Shown: positions 1 through 7,671 of the stretch, piece by piece
Numbering within the stretch: position 1 is the first letter of the stretch
How the letters are laid out: the number at the start of each line of letters is the position of its first letter
NCBI GenBank assembly: GCA_004552615.1
Contig: SFNZ01000023.1
Location: 1-23,481 of the forward strand
Reading direction: 5' to 3'
Origin: Bacteroidales bacterium
Lineage (GTDB): Bacteria > Bacteroidota > Bacteroidia > Bacteroidales > UBA932
DNA: 23,481 nt
Program-made: the position numbers and the translations under genes
Notes under the pieces: generated by a model
Told to the model about the DNA's origin: nothing
Databases searched by the model: none
Seen by the model: the letters and a program-made list of their open reading frames with translations, nothing else

Positions 1-183
1 CTTGCCCCCTGAATCGGACTTGTCATTCCCGGCCAATATCCTCAGCAATGTCGTCTTTCCTGTGCCGTTTGGCGCAATCAGGGCAATCTTGTCCCCTTCG
101 TTGATATTGAACCCGATATGCTCGAAAAGTACTTTCGGGCCATAGCTCTTGCTTATGTTCTCTATTTGAAGATAGCTTGCCAT
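1..183 (-). CDS. ABC-F family ATPase, N-terminal fragment (cut by window edge)
   Basis: Reading the minus strand from the ATG at 183 gives 61 open codons that run off the window edge, so only the N-terminus is present. The protein begins MASYLQIENISKSYG, the usual opening of an ABC nucleotide-binding domain, and has a Walker A motif APNGTGKTT at about residues 37-45 followed by LLRILAG. A nucleotide-binding domain starting at residue 1 with no membrane segment, and the wording of the Walker A region, fit the duplicated-ATPase ABC-F group (Uup/YdiF/EttA-like, ribosome-associated or antibiotic-protection factors). The second ATPase domain and the inter-domain linker that define ABC-F lie outside the window, so an ordinary ABC transporter ATPase is not excluded. 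The start lies only 11 bases beyond the trkA stop, so it is probably co-transcribed with trkA. Confidence 0.75.
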   Translation of the reverse strand, partial: MASYLQIENISKSYGPKVLFEHIGFNINEGDKIALIAPNGTGKTTLLRILAGNDKSDSGGK

Positions 184-194
184 TCTCTTCCGGT

Positions 195-1550
195 CTATCT
201 GAACAGACGGTCTACGTCTTTCACTGCATTCGGCAGGGAGAATACCACTACACGGTCGTATGCCTCGATCTTCGTGTCTCCCACCGCGATGAACGACTCG
301 TTGCCCCTGATGATGCCACCGATTATGGCGTCGTGAGGGAAGTCTGTATCTTTCAATGTCTTATGCGTTATGGCGCTTTCCGGTGCCACTATATATTCGA
401 GAATCTCCGCATCGGTTCCGCTCATGTATTTGATGAAACGTACCTTGTTGCTGAGAGTCATCTTGAAAATCTTCCCGGCCGTGATGAGCTTCTTGTTGAT
501 GACTGCATCCACTCCCATCTCCTCGGCTAATCTTATATACTCGATATTCTCCACCTCGGCTATTGTCTTCTCCACTCCGAACTTCTTCGCGACGACACAT
601 GCCAGGATGTTCGCCTCGTCATTGCCGGTCACCGCCACGAAAGCGTCGAAATCCTTGATGCCTTCCTCCAGGAGGAAATCGGAGTCGCGCCCGTCCCCGT
701 TGATAACCAATACGTTGCTGTCCGTTTTCTCGCTGAGTTCCACGCATCTCCGCTTGTCCTGGTCCAGCACCTTCACGGTCTCCACGTCCTTGCATATTGC
801 GTTCGCCACCATCTCCCCGATAGGCCCTGCCCCGAGAATCATAACATTGTTGATCTCGATGTTGCTCTTGCCGAGGAAATCCATCATGGGACCGATTCCT
901 TCCCTCGTCGTAATGATGAAGACTATGTCGTGATATTTGAATTTCGTGTCGAACTGGGGCATGATAGTCTCGTTGCCGCGCGAAATCGCCACCACCCTGA
1001 ACTGCAGGGCCGGTGCCATGACCGCCGCGAACTCGGAAATCTTCATGTCAATGACAGGGGAGTCGTCCTCCAGTTTGAATACGGCAAGCTGCAGCCTTCC
1101 GCGAGCGAAATCCATTGATTCAGTGGAAGTTGTATGGCGTAGCAGACCTGTGATTTCACCTGCGGCAATCTTTTCCGGATAGAACATCAGGTCAATGCCC
1201 ATTTCGGTGAAAAGGTATTTGTTGTCGTAGGAGAGATATTCCTCGTCATTGATCCGGGCGCATACCTTCTTGCAGCCCAGCTTCTTGGCGAGAAGGGCAC
1301 TGACGATGTTCACATCCTGGGATTCGGCCGGATTCACGGCAATGAACAGGTCGGCGCTTCCTACACCGGCTTCCTTCAGTACCTTGATGGACGAGAGATT
1401 GCCGGTAATCGTGACAATGTCCGCCGTCATACTCAGCCTCGAGAGGCGTTCTGCATCGCAGTCGATGACCGTGATGTCGTTGGCTTCATTGCTCAGCATC
1501 TTCGCAAGATGGGACCCTACTTCCCCTGCGCCTTCAATGATGATCGTCAT
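195..1550 (-). CDS. trkA: Trk potassium uptake system peripheral protein TrkA
   Basis: TrkA is the cytoplasmic NAD(H)- and nucleotide-binding gating subunit of the Trk K+ uptake system, working with the membrane channel TrkH/TrkG. The 451-residue length is typical of the full duplicated form. Two RCK_N Rossmann domains are visible: the first has GAGEVG at residues 7-12 and an acidic end of beta-2 (VID, residue 30), the second has GAGPIG at 240-245. Each is followed by an RCK_C-like segment. The ATG at 1550 places the first Rossmann motif at the very N-terminus, as expected. It lies 41 bases downstream of a glycosyltransferase gene and 11 bases upstream of an ABC-F gene on the same strand. No trkH is present in the window, so its channel partner must be encoded elsewhere or beyond the edge. 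Confidence 0.95.
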   Translation of the reverse strand: MTIIIEGAGEVGSHLAKMLSNEANDITVIDCDAERLSRLSMTADIVTITGNLSSIKVLKEAGVGSADLFIAVNPAESQDVNIVSALLAKKLGCKKVCARINDEEYLSYDNKYLFTEMGIDLMFYPEKIAAGEITGLLRHTTSTESMDFARGRLQLAVFKLEDDSPVIDMKISEFAAVMAPALQFRVVAISRGNETIMPQFDTKFKYHDIVFIITTREGIGPMMDFLGKSNIEINNVMILGAGPIGEMVANAICKDVETVKVLDQDKRRCVELSEKTDSNVLVINGDGRDSDFLLEEGIKDFDAFVAVTGNDEANILACVVAKKFGVEKTIAEVENIEYIRLAEEMGVDAVINKKLITAGKIFKMTLSNKVRFIKYMSGTDAEILEYIVAPESAITHKTLKDTDFPHDAIIGGIIRGNESFIAVGDTKIEAYDRVVVFSLPNAVKDVDRLFR

Positions 1551-1591
1551 AATTTGATATCTATATTATTGATTGCCGATAGTATTGATTG

Positions 1592-2719
1592 TCAATTCCA
1601 AAAATACTGGTCCGTATTGTCTGTCCGGGAGATTGCCTTTTTCCCGTGACGCAGGGCCTGCCACAGGATGCTGCCCCTGTACAGACCTCCGATCAATGCA
1701 TGAGGATGTGCCTTGAGGCGTGCAGCCACCTTCCCGGGGTCCGGGGCAATGCCGAGTTTGCGGAACTCCCTGTGTGCATTCAGGACAGCCCTGAACGATG
1801 CCCAGTCGAGTTTCAGCAGGTATGCCGTCGCAGCAAGCCCGTCTATCAGCATTCTCACGAAAATTTTCCTCCCAGCTTTCCGGCACGCTTCCCGGCAGAT
1901 TTTCCCGATCTCCTCACCAGACATTTTCCCGACATCCTTCTCCTTTGTCATCAGCAGCGCTTCCGTAGATGGAAGATTGTTCTGGAGCATCAGGAGGTTG
2001 TTCCTGTAGTTCAGTTTCAGTTTCCACGGAGATTTTGCCGGCAGGGTTCCTCCGCCCACATGCCACACAACGGATTTGTATGCTGTGCGCACCTCATATC
2101 CGGCCGTCTGCATCCTCCAGCAAAGGTCTATCTCTTCCATGTGGGCGAAGAATCTCTCATCAAGACCTCCCATTTCCCTGAAGACAGAGCTCCTTACCAT
2201 CATGCATGCCCCTGATACCCAAAGGATTGCGTTGTCGTGGTCGTATTGCCCTCCGTCCTTTTCCACGGTTCCTAGCATTCGTCCGAGGCAGAAAGGGAAT
2301 CCGAACCGGTCTATCAGTCCTCCTGCTGCTCCGGCGTATTCGAACATCTCCCGGTCGGACATCGAGTGCAGTTTCGGAGCGCAGGCCCCTGTCCGGGGAT
2401 ATTTTTCCATCGTCTCCAACATCGGCCCGAGCCAGCCTTCGGAAAATTCAATATCGCTGTTCGCGAGAACGAAATACTCCGCATCCACCATGCCCAAGGC
2501 CTTGTTGTAGCCTCCGGTGAATCCCAGATTATGGTCGAACACTATACGTTCCACCTCAGGGAACTCTTTTTCGAGCATTTCGACGGAACCGTCCGTAGAA
2601 CCGTTGTCCGCAACAATCACAGCCGCGTCATGACCTTTCACGGAGGATATCAGCCCGGGAAGATAATTCCTGAGATAATCCACTGTGTTCCAGTTCAATA
2701 TTACAACGGCTACCTTCAT
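1592..2719 (-). CDS. Glycosyltransferase family 2 protein
   Basis: The product is a GT-A fold glycosyltransferase of family GT2 (375 residues from the chosen start), resembling the rhamnosyltransferase-like enzymes of cell-surface polysaccharide synthesis. It opens MKVAVVILNWN, has the sugar-nucleotide site DNGSTDGS at residues 38-45 and an NSD form of the metal-binding motif at 87-89. Further on it has the acceptor-side signature HMEEIDLCWR near residue 195, followed by VWHVGGGT. The donor and acceptor are not readable from sequence. The frame stays open upstream to 2986, but that extension lies inside the FKBP gene and is low-complexity. The ATG at 2719 begins exactly at the first beta strand and has an AGAGGA-like ribosome-binding sequence about 9 bases upstream, so that start was taken. 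The FKBP stop is 13 bases upstream, implying co-transcription. Confidence 0.9.
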   Translation of the reverse strand: MKVAVVILNWNTVDYLRNYLPGLISSVKGHDAAVIVADNGSTDGSVEMLEKEFPEVERIVFDHNLGFTGGYNKALGMVDAEYFVLANSDIEFSEGWLGPMLETMEKYPRTGACAPKLHSMSDREMFEYAGAAGGLIDRFGFPFCLGRMLGTVEKDGGQYDHDNAILWVSGACMMVRSSVFREMGGLDERFFAHMEEIDLCWRMQTAGYEVRTAYKSVVWHVGGGTLPAKSPWKLKLNYRNNLLMLQNNLPSTEALLMTKEKDVGKMSGEEIGKICREACRKAGRKIFVRMLIDGLAATAYLLKLDWASFRAVLNAHREFRKLGIAPDPGKVAARLKAHPHALIGGLYRGSILWQALRHGKKAISRTDNTDQYFWN

Positions 2720-2732
2720 TGTCCGAATCCTC

Positions 2733-3374
2733 TCAATGGCTTCCGCCGCATCCGCATTCCCCGTTTCCGCAACCGTCTCCGTGGCCTCCGCAGCAGCCTT
2801 CGCCATGTCCGCATTCTCCCTCTCCGTGCTCACATTCTCCTTCACCGTGACAGCCCCCGTGGCATCCTCCGTGACAATGACATTCGTGAGGCAGATATTC
2901 GCCGTGCAGACCTTCCGTAAGTTCCTTCTCTGTGGCGTCCCTGACGGAAATGATCTCGCCTCTGAAATGCAGGGTCTTCCCGGCAAGGGAATGGTTGAAA
3001 TCCATCGTCACCGCATCTTCCTTCACTGCCCTTACAATGCCCATGCATACCATCCCTGAGGAATTCAGCATCGGAATCCTGTTCCCGACTTTCAGCAGGT
3101 CCTCCTGGACCTTCCCATCGGTCATGAATGCCTCCATCGGGATGTCGAACTGTTTCTTCGGGTCAGCCTCCCCGTATCCTTCCTCAGGAGAGAGGGTGAA
3201 TTCGAATCTGTCCCCGGCACCGAGTCCTTCCAGGTTCTCCTCGAACTTCTCGAGAAGCATGCCCGTTCCGTGAATATAATCGAGTGGCTTCGTTTCGAGC
3301 GATTTGTCCACTATCTCCCCGTCCACTTCCAGCTCGTACCTGAGAGCCGCAACTTTGTTTTTTCCTATTGTCAT
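2733..3374 (-). CDS. slyD: SlyD-like FKBP-type peptidyl-prolyl isomerase with His/Cys-rich tail
   Basis: This is a two-domain FKBP-type prolyl cis-trans isomerase and chaperone of the SlyD type. Residues 1-70 and about 125-155 form the FKBP fold (LDYIHGTGMLLEKFEENLEG and the LSPEEGYGE turn are characteristic), with the insert-in-flap chaperone domain between them. Residues 161-213 form a metal-binding tail containing 11 Cys and 9 His spaced by Gly and Glu, with repeated CHGG, HGEGE and GCG units. In E. coli the analogous tail binds Ni2+ and other metals and supports hydrogenase maturation; that role here is only by analogy. A Bacteroidetes-type TATATTTG box lies 36 bases upstream of the start. 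The gene heads the slyD-GT2-trkA-ABC-F series. Confidence 0.92.
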   Translation of the reverse strand: MTIGKNKVAALRYELEVDGEIVDKSLETKPLDYIHGTGMLLEKFEENLEGLGAGDRFEFTLSPEEGYGEADPKKQFDIPMEAFMTDGKVQEDLLKVGNRIPMLNSSGMVCMGIVRAVKEDAVTMDFNHSLAGKTLHFRGEIISVRDATEKELTEGLHGEYLPHECHCHGGCHGGCHGEGECEHGEGECGHGEGCCGGHGDGCGNGECGCGGSH

Positions 3375-3409
3375 GATTATTTGTGTTTCGGTTTATCCTT
3401 TGTGTCCCG

Positions 3410-3417
3410 CAAATATA
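3410..3417 (-). promoter_or_regulatory. Putative -7 promoter box upstream of slyD
   Basis: On the minus strand these bases read TATATTTG, matching the Bacteroidetes -7 consensus TAnnTTTG, 35 bases before the slyD ATG. The predicted leader is about 30 bases. No convincing TTG -33 element is seen at the usual 17-23 base spacing, so this is a half-supported promoter. It overlaps a 12-base AT palindrome (3415-3426) at the end of pmbA. It would split the minus-strand run into two transcription units. Confidence 0.4.
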
Positions 3418-3422
3418 ATATA

Positions 3423-4853
3423 TTATGCGCTGAATACTACATTTTCGAAAGCGATGGTAGGTATCTGGCGGCTCAGCCCGTTCCTCGGGTCGTCTCCGGC
3501 CGCGATGAGGGAGTTCCACAGCGAGACCATGTTCCCGGTGATGACCATGCTTTCCACCGGACCCGTGATGATTCCGTTCCGGAATTCATATCCTCCGACG
3601 CCGTAGGAGAAATCCCCGGTGGCCCCGTTGCAGTTCCCGCCGTTGAATTCAGTCACCAGGATGCCGTCTCCGCAGAGTCCGAGAATCCTGTCCCGTCCCA
3701 TCCTTTCCGGGTCAAGCCCTTCCCTCAATGCGGATGTAAGTTTCTCTGAATCTTTTACATAAGGCAGCAGCACCGGCCTCATTGCACTTTCCGATGTCGG
3801 CTCCATGCCGAGCTTCCCGGACATATAAGTGCTGATGAAATACTCCTTCACCACTCCTTCCGAGACAATATCCCTGTCAATGCATGCCCTGCCTTCCGAA
3901 TCGAACAGAATAGACCCGCTCATTCCCTTGACACCAGGCCTGTCCACGAGAGTGAATCCGTCTCCGAATATCTTTTTGCCGAGGGCGTCCGTAAGGAATG
4001 ATGACTTCTGGAAAATCGCCCGCCCTCCGAGAGCGTTGAGGACCGGCTGCACGAGCCGTCCGCTGACCCTGTTGTCCACTACCATCCTGTAGCATCCTCC
4101 TTCCTTCCTGACCGGATTAATCTGCGACACTGCCTCGCGCACAGCCTTCAGTCCGGCCCCGGAGCCGCGTATGCCCTCGGGACTTATGGCATAATCCCAC
4201 CAGAGTCCGCTGTAGATATTGCCTCCGGCATCTTCCACGGATACCTGGCTGCAAACCTCGAACGAAGTCTCCAATTGTCTGCACCTCAGACCGTTGGAGT
4301 CTATGAGCAAGGTATCGGTAAGGGTATTGTTGTATTCGGCTTCCTCGGATATGAGTTTCCAGCCTTCCCCGGATGAGCCTTCTTTGCCATATATGGAAGC
4401 CTCCCTGACCATCCTCATTTTGTCTTCGGCCGTCACGGAATCATAGTCATACCAGCACAGTTCCATTTCGTCACCCCTTACTGCATTTTTCGCTGTCTCC
4501 GATTCGTAAGGCAGCCTGCGATATGGGTCTTCGGCCATCAGCCTGACATTCTCCACAGCCTGTTTCATGAAATGGCCAATGCTCCTGTCATCCAGGCGGT
4601 TGGTCGAGAATACACCGTATTTGCCGTCAGCGAAAATCCTGAAAGTCAGGGCCCTGTCTCCGGTCTGGCGGATATTGTCAATCTCCCCGTTCAGCAATGC
4701 ATATATGTCAGTCCTCGCCTTGTCCAATGATACCTGCACACCCGAAGCCCCGGCCTTCAATGCTGATTCCAGGCTCCTTTCCGCCATTGCAATCTCTTCC
4801 GCGGATATGGCGAAAGCCAGATTCTCTATTCCATTCTGATTGTCCATCATCAT
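3423..4853 (-). CDS. pmbA: TldE/PmbA family metalloprotease subunit
   Basis: This is the non-catalytic partner (TldE, also PmbA) of the TldD/TldE metalloprotease, which degrades unfolded or linear peptides and, in enterobacteria, matures microcin B17 and degrades CcdA. At 476 residues it is near the family length. The typical C-terminal signature is present: GILVTEFNGGNCNGATGD followed by a Gly-rich GVGGYEFRNG near residues 400-430. It lacks the HExxxH zinc site, as expected of this subunit. The start overlaps the tldD stop by four bases (ATGA), indicating translational coupling. Three consecutive Met codons (4853, 4850, 4847) leave the exact start open by two residues. No RiPP precursor peptide was seen nearby, so a general proteolytic or quality-control role is more likely than bacteriocin maturation. 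Confidence 0.93.
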   Translation of the reverse strand: MMMDNQNGIENLAFAISAEEIAMAERSLESALKAGASGVQVSLDKARTDIYALLNGEIDNIRQTGDRALTFRIFADGKYGVFSTNRLDDRSIGHFMKQAVENVRLMAEDPYRRLPYESETAKNAVRGDEMELCWYDYDSVTAEDKMRMVREASIYGKEGSSGEGWKLISEEAEYNNTLTDTLLIDSNGLRCRQLETSFEVCSQVSVEDAGGNIYSGLWWDYAISPEGIRGSGAGLKAVREAVSQINPVRKEGGCYRMVVDNRVSGRLVQPVLNALGGRAIFQKSSFLTDALGKKIFGDGFTLVDRPGVKGMSGSILFDSEGRACIDRDIVSEGVVKEYFISTYMSGKLGMEPTSESAMRPVLLPYVKDSEKLTSALREGLDPERMGRDRILGLCGDGILVTEFNGGNCNGATGDFSYGVGGYEFRNGIITGPVESMVITGNMVSLWNSLIAAGDDPRNGLSRQIPTIAFENVVFSA

Positions 4854-6346
4854 TCTCCTCCTACCAGCAGATTATTGACCAGCACGGTCGGCATCCCGCA
4901 GCATACCGGCACCGACTGTCCTTTGCCGCATGTCCATGCGCTGTCGTCTATAATGCAGTCATTCCCGACCGCCACGATATCCTTCAGCGACTGGGGACCG
5001 TTGCCGATGACATTCACGTCATTTATCGGGCGTGTAAGATGCCCGTTCTCGATGAGAAATCCGTTCTTGACGAAGAACGTGAAGTCTCCTTCCCCGATTT
5101 TCACCTGGCCGTTGCTGAACTCGTTGACATAGATTCCTTTCTTCACTGAAGCGATGATTCCTTCCGGTGACGCGTTGCCGCTCTCCATGTATGTAGCCCT
5201 CATGCGTGGTATCGGAGATGACCTGAAAGTGTCCCTCCTCCCGTTTCCCGTAGGGGACACTCCGTAGAATTTCGCGCTTATCCTGTCATGAAGGTAGGAT
5301 GTAAGCACCCCGTTCTCGACCATCATCGTCCTCTGTCCCGGGACTCCTTCATCGTCGAAATTCAGGGAACCGCGGTTGCCCCTGATCGTGGCGTCGTCCA
5401 CTATGTTGATCCCGTCGGCGCATATCTTCTGGCCCATCTTGTCCGAGAAAATGGACTGGCCCTTCCTGTTGAAATCCGCCTCGAATGCGTGCCCCATCGC
5501 CTCGTGGAGCAATATGCCCGAAGCTCCTGCTCCCATTACCACCTGCATCTGTCCTCCTTTCGGCCGCTCCGCCTCGAATGCCGCATCCATCCCGTCGGCA
5601 ATAGATGCAGCCATCTCCTCCAAAAGTTCTTCCGTGAGCATTTCCGCACCTTTGCGGAAACTTCTGGACGCGTTCCTGCCTATCTTTTTCCCTTTGTCGA
5701 CGGCTGTCACCATCGCCTGGAGAGTTGTCATTGGCCGGGTCTCGTATTTGAGTTCCCCGAATGAATTGTACATCATCAGGTCGCTCGTCTGGTCGGACAA
5801 TACGCAGCTGATGCTGATGATCCGTCCGTCCTTGCGCTTGATGGCGTCCTCAAGCCTGTAAAGCCAATCCACAGCAACTGAAGGGCTTAGGTTCCTCCAG
5901 TCGGAAACTATCGGGTATCTGTCCGCAGCCGGATTGGGCCTGCCCTGGAAGAGCCTCCTCACAAGTCTTCCCCCGTTTGAATCCTGATGAGTGTATGTAG
6001 CTCCAATGCTCCTGGTATCCCTCGGTGCAACAGCCCCGCAGCCAAGCCCCTGGGCTATTGCGGAAGCCGCCTCGGCCGCAGCCGTCATGTCTTTCTTCAA
6101 TGTACTCTCCGAGTAGGCATAACCTGTCTTCTCCCCGCAGAGCACCCTTATGCCAACGCCGTAGTCCACGTTCAGTCCTCCGGACGAGACCTTCCCGTCC
6201 ATGAGCTGGTGCACCTGGTCAATCGTGTTCTCGAAAAACAGGTCACAGTAATCCCCTCCGTGCGAGAGTGCCGTCACGGCCAAATCCGCCATATCCTTGT
6301 CAGTGACCTGGAACAGCTCCTGATAATGAGTCTTGTCAAGTATCAT
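4850..6346 (-). CDS. tldD: TldD family zinc metalloprotease
   Basis: TldD is the catalytic subunit of the heterodimeric TldD/TldE zinc protease. The zinc-binding helix HEAMGHAFE lies at residues 281-289, with the diagnostic HExxxH at 281-286, and a Cys pair (VPVCCGMPT) near the C-terminus is placed like the third zinc ligand of the family. The Gly-rich EGDFTFFVKNGFLIENG segment near residue 430 is also typical. Length (498 residues) is slightly above the E. coli protein. It is translationally coupled to the downstream pmbA gene (ATGA overlap), and the upstream zeta-like kinase gene ends 13 bases before its start, so the three are probably one transcript. Confidence 0.95.
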   Translation of the reverse strand: MILDKTHYQELFQVTDKDMADLAVTALSHGGDYCDLFFENTIDQVHQLMDGKVSSGGLNVDYGVGIRVLCGEKTGYAYSESTLKKDMTAAAEAASAIAQGLGCGAVAPRDTRSIGATYTHQDSNGGRLVRRLFQGRPNPAADRYPIVSDWRNLSPSVAVDWLYRLEDAIKRKDGRIISISCVLSDQTSDLMMYNSFGELKYETRPMTTLQAMVTAVDKGKKIGRNASRSFRKGAEMLTEELLEEMAASIADGMDAAFEAERPKGGQMQVVMGAGASGILLHEAMGHAFEADFNRKGQSIFSDKMGQKICADGINIVDDATIRGNRGSLNFDDEGVPGQRTMMVENGVLTSYLHDRISAKFYGVSPTGNGRRDTFRSSPIPRMRATYMESGNASPEGIIASVKKGIYVNEFSNGQVKIGEGDFTFFVKNGFLIENGHLTRPINDVNVIGNGPQSLKDIVAVGNDCIIDDSAWTCGKGQSVPVCCGMPTVLVNNLLVGGE

Positions 6347-6359
6347 TTCCCTTTGTTTC

Positions 6360-6941
6360 CTAAGTGGTGATCGAATACGCCACTTCCTTTATGCGGTCAT
6401 ATTTCTCGCTGTCCTTGATGATTAGCCCGTCTTTCCTGCCTTCCGCCACCACCTTGAACGGAATTTCGGAATTGTCCGCGAGGATCCATCTGTCAGCGAG
6501 AGGGACATAGTCCTCGAAGAAATAATGCAGGCCGACCACATATCTCCTCCTGATTGTAGCCTCCGGAATATTGTGCCCTCCGGCGGCAACCCTTGCCTTG
6601 ACCCGCTCCACGGCCAGGTCCGGGGAATTCAGCCAGAAATACAGGACAGTCACTTCATAGCCGTTGCTCTGCGCGTATTTCACCATCTTCTTCAGGCTTC
6701 TGGTGGCCAATGTGGTCTCGATGGCGAAATCCTCCAGTCTCCTGAACAGATAGTTTATCTTCAGCAGCATGAGTTTGCTGGCCTGGATCGATGCCGAATC
6801 CGGGCTGAAGGGTGACAGGCTCTTGGCGAATTCGTCGGAATTCACGAACTGGCTGCATCCCAGCATCTCGGGAAGCAGCGCGTAGGACGCCGTAGTCTTC
6901 CCGGCGCCGTTGCATCCTGATATGATGTAGAGTTTCGGCAT
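6360..6941 (-). CDS. Zeta-toxin-like / AAA_33 small-molecule kinase
   Basis: This is a 193-residue P-loop kinase of the zeta-toxin superfamily. The Walker A motif GCNGAGKTT is at residues 9-17, NSDEF at 34-38 holds the Asp placed like the zeta catalytic base, ETTLATRS at 75-82 fits the substrate-binding strand, and VERVKARV at 111-118 followed by TIRRRY at 129-134 matches the conserved Arg-containing lid. Plasmid zeta toxins phosphorylate UDP-N-acetylglucosamine and come with an epsilon antitoxin. No antitoxin-sized gene is adjacent here: the gene sits between tldD (13 bases) and a TIGR02757 gene (12 bases). A chromosomal metabolic kinase is therefore more likely than a toxin, but the substrate is unknown. 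Confidence 0.85.
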   Translation of the reverse strand: MPKLYIISGCNGAGKTTASYALLPEMLGCSQFVNSDEFAKSLSPFSPDSASIQASKLMLLKINYLFRRLEDFAIETTLATRSLKKMVKYAQSNGYEVTVLYFWLNSPDLAVERVKARVAAGGHNIPEATIRRRYVVGLHYFFEDYVPLADRWILADNSEIPFKVVAEGRKDGLIIKDSEKYDRIKEVAYSITT

Positions 6942-6953
6942 TGTATGGTCAAA

Positions 6954-7664
6954 TTATTTCTTTTCCGGATGTGTCACCCCGTAACCGAACAGGGCGAAAT
7001 CTCCCTTGCAAGGGTCTCCCGGGAAGATGTCGGCGAACGCACCGGTGATTTCCTTCACCGTGGTTATGTCCTTCTGCTTCCTTCCGGTAAGCCCGAGTAT
7101 GACTGCGACGTCATATACATGAACGTCCAGAGGTATGAGCAGTCCGGACGGGGAAGTGTTCTTCCAGACTCCGAGGTCCACCCGGCCGTCATTCCTGACC
7201 AGCCACCTGCGCATCATGTTTATCTTCTTGTTCGGGGCCTTGAGGTCCTCCTTCTGTCCGAAAATCCTGGTCCGGATGTCCGGTACCGCAAGGCTTTCCA
7301 TGCTGTCTGACCCGGAATACAAATCTTTCAGCCTCCGGCAAATCGCCGCGGTCTCGCTCCACTTGACGGTCCTGTGTATGCTTGCGTCATCGTCCCTCCA
7401 TTCTCGCTTCATCACGTAGTCGTAAGGCTTCCAGTCCATGTGGTCGAACAACCTGCCGCAGTCCCTTACTATCATTGCCCTGCGTCCCCAGGCAAAGTGC
7501 GCAGCGAAAACCGCCGCGATCTCAATGTCCTTGAGCCCGCACTTTCCGCTGCGCATCATTTCCGCAAATCTTTTCGGGAAGATTATCGGGTCCTCCCGGA
7601 AATATTGCTCGTCATTGTATTTCTCCGCCCATTCCTTGAGAATGGCTGAAGTATTGTTGTCCAT
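6954..7664 (-). CDS. TIGR02757 (DUF2400) family protein
   Basis: A 236-residue protein matching my recollection of the TIGR02757/DUF2400 family, which is common in Bacteroidetes and has no established function. Recognisable parts are the N-terminal KYND..YFREDPIIFPKRF, the central DIEIAAVFAAHFAWGRRAMI, the NMMRRWLVRNDGRVDLGVWK block, SGLLIPLDVHVYDVAVILGL and the C-terminal GDFALFGYGVTHPEKK. The mostly helical pattern and IPLD.H segment loosely recall helix-hairpin-helix DNA glycosylase folds, but that is only an impression. There is no signal peptide or membrane segment, so it is cytosolic. It is closely linked to both neighbours: 7 bases to the transporter upstream and 12 to the kinase downstream. 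Confidence 0.85.
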   Translation of the reverse strand: MDNNTSAILKEWAEKYNDEQYFREDPIIFPKRFAEMMRSGKCGLKDIEIAAVFAAHFAWGRRAMIVRDCGRLFDHMDWKPYDYVMKREWRDDDASIHRTVKWSETAAICRRLKDLYSGSDSMESLAVPDIRTRIFGQKEDLKAPNKKINMMRRWLVRNDGRVDLGVWKNTSPSGLLIPLDVHVYDVAVILGLTGRKQKDITTVKEITGAFADIFPGDPCKGDFALFGYGVTHPEKK

Positions 7665-7671
7665 CCGCTTA

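Noticed and set aside
370..933. Long plus-strand open frames opposite trkA, and similar frames opposite most other genes
   Set aside because: They lie antisense to well-supported genes, have no recognisable domains, and are expected in GC-rich coding DNA.
2736..2894. CRISPR-like or tandem repeat array
   Set aside because: The repeated short units encode the His/Cys-rich SlyD tail and have no uniform repeat-spacer structure.
2720..2986. N-terminal extension of the glycosyltransferase frame by 89 residues
   Set aside because: It lies wholly inside the slyD gene in another frame, is low-complexity, and adds nothing recognisable before MKVAVVILNWN; a start with a ribosome-binding-like sequence exists at 2719.
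3423..6346. RiPP or microcin biosynthesis cluster suggested by TldD/TldE
   Set aside because: No precursor peptide, cyclodehydratase, radical SAM enzyme or dedicated exporter is nearby; the pair is widespread as a housekeeping protease.
6360..6941. Toxin-antitoxin module
   Set aside because: Only the zeta-like kinase is present; both neighbours are unrelated full-length genes and no small antitoxin frame lies in the 12-13 base gaps.
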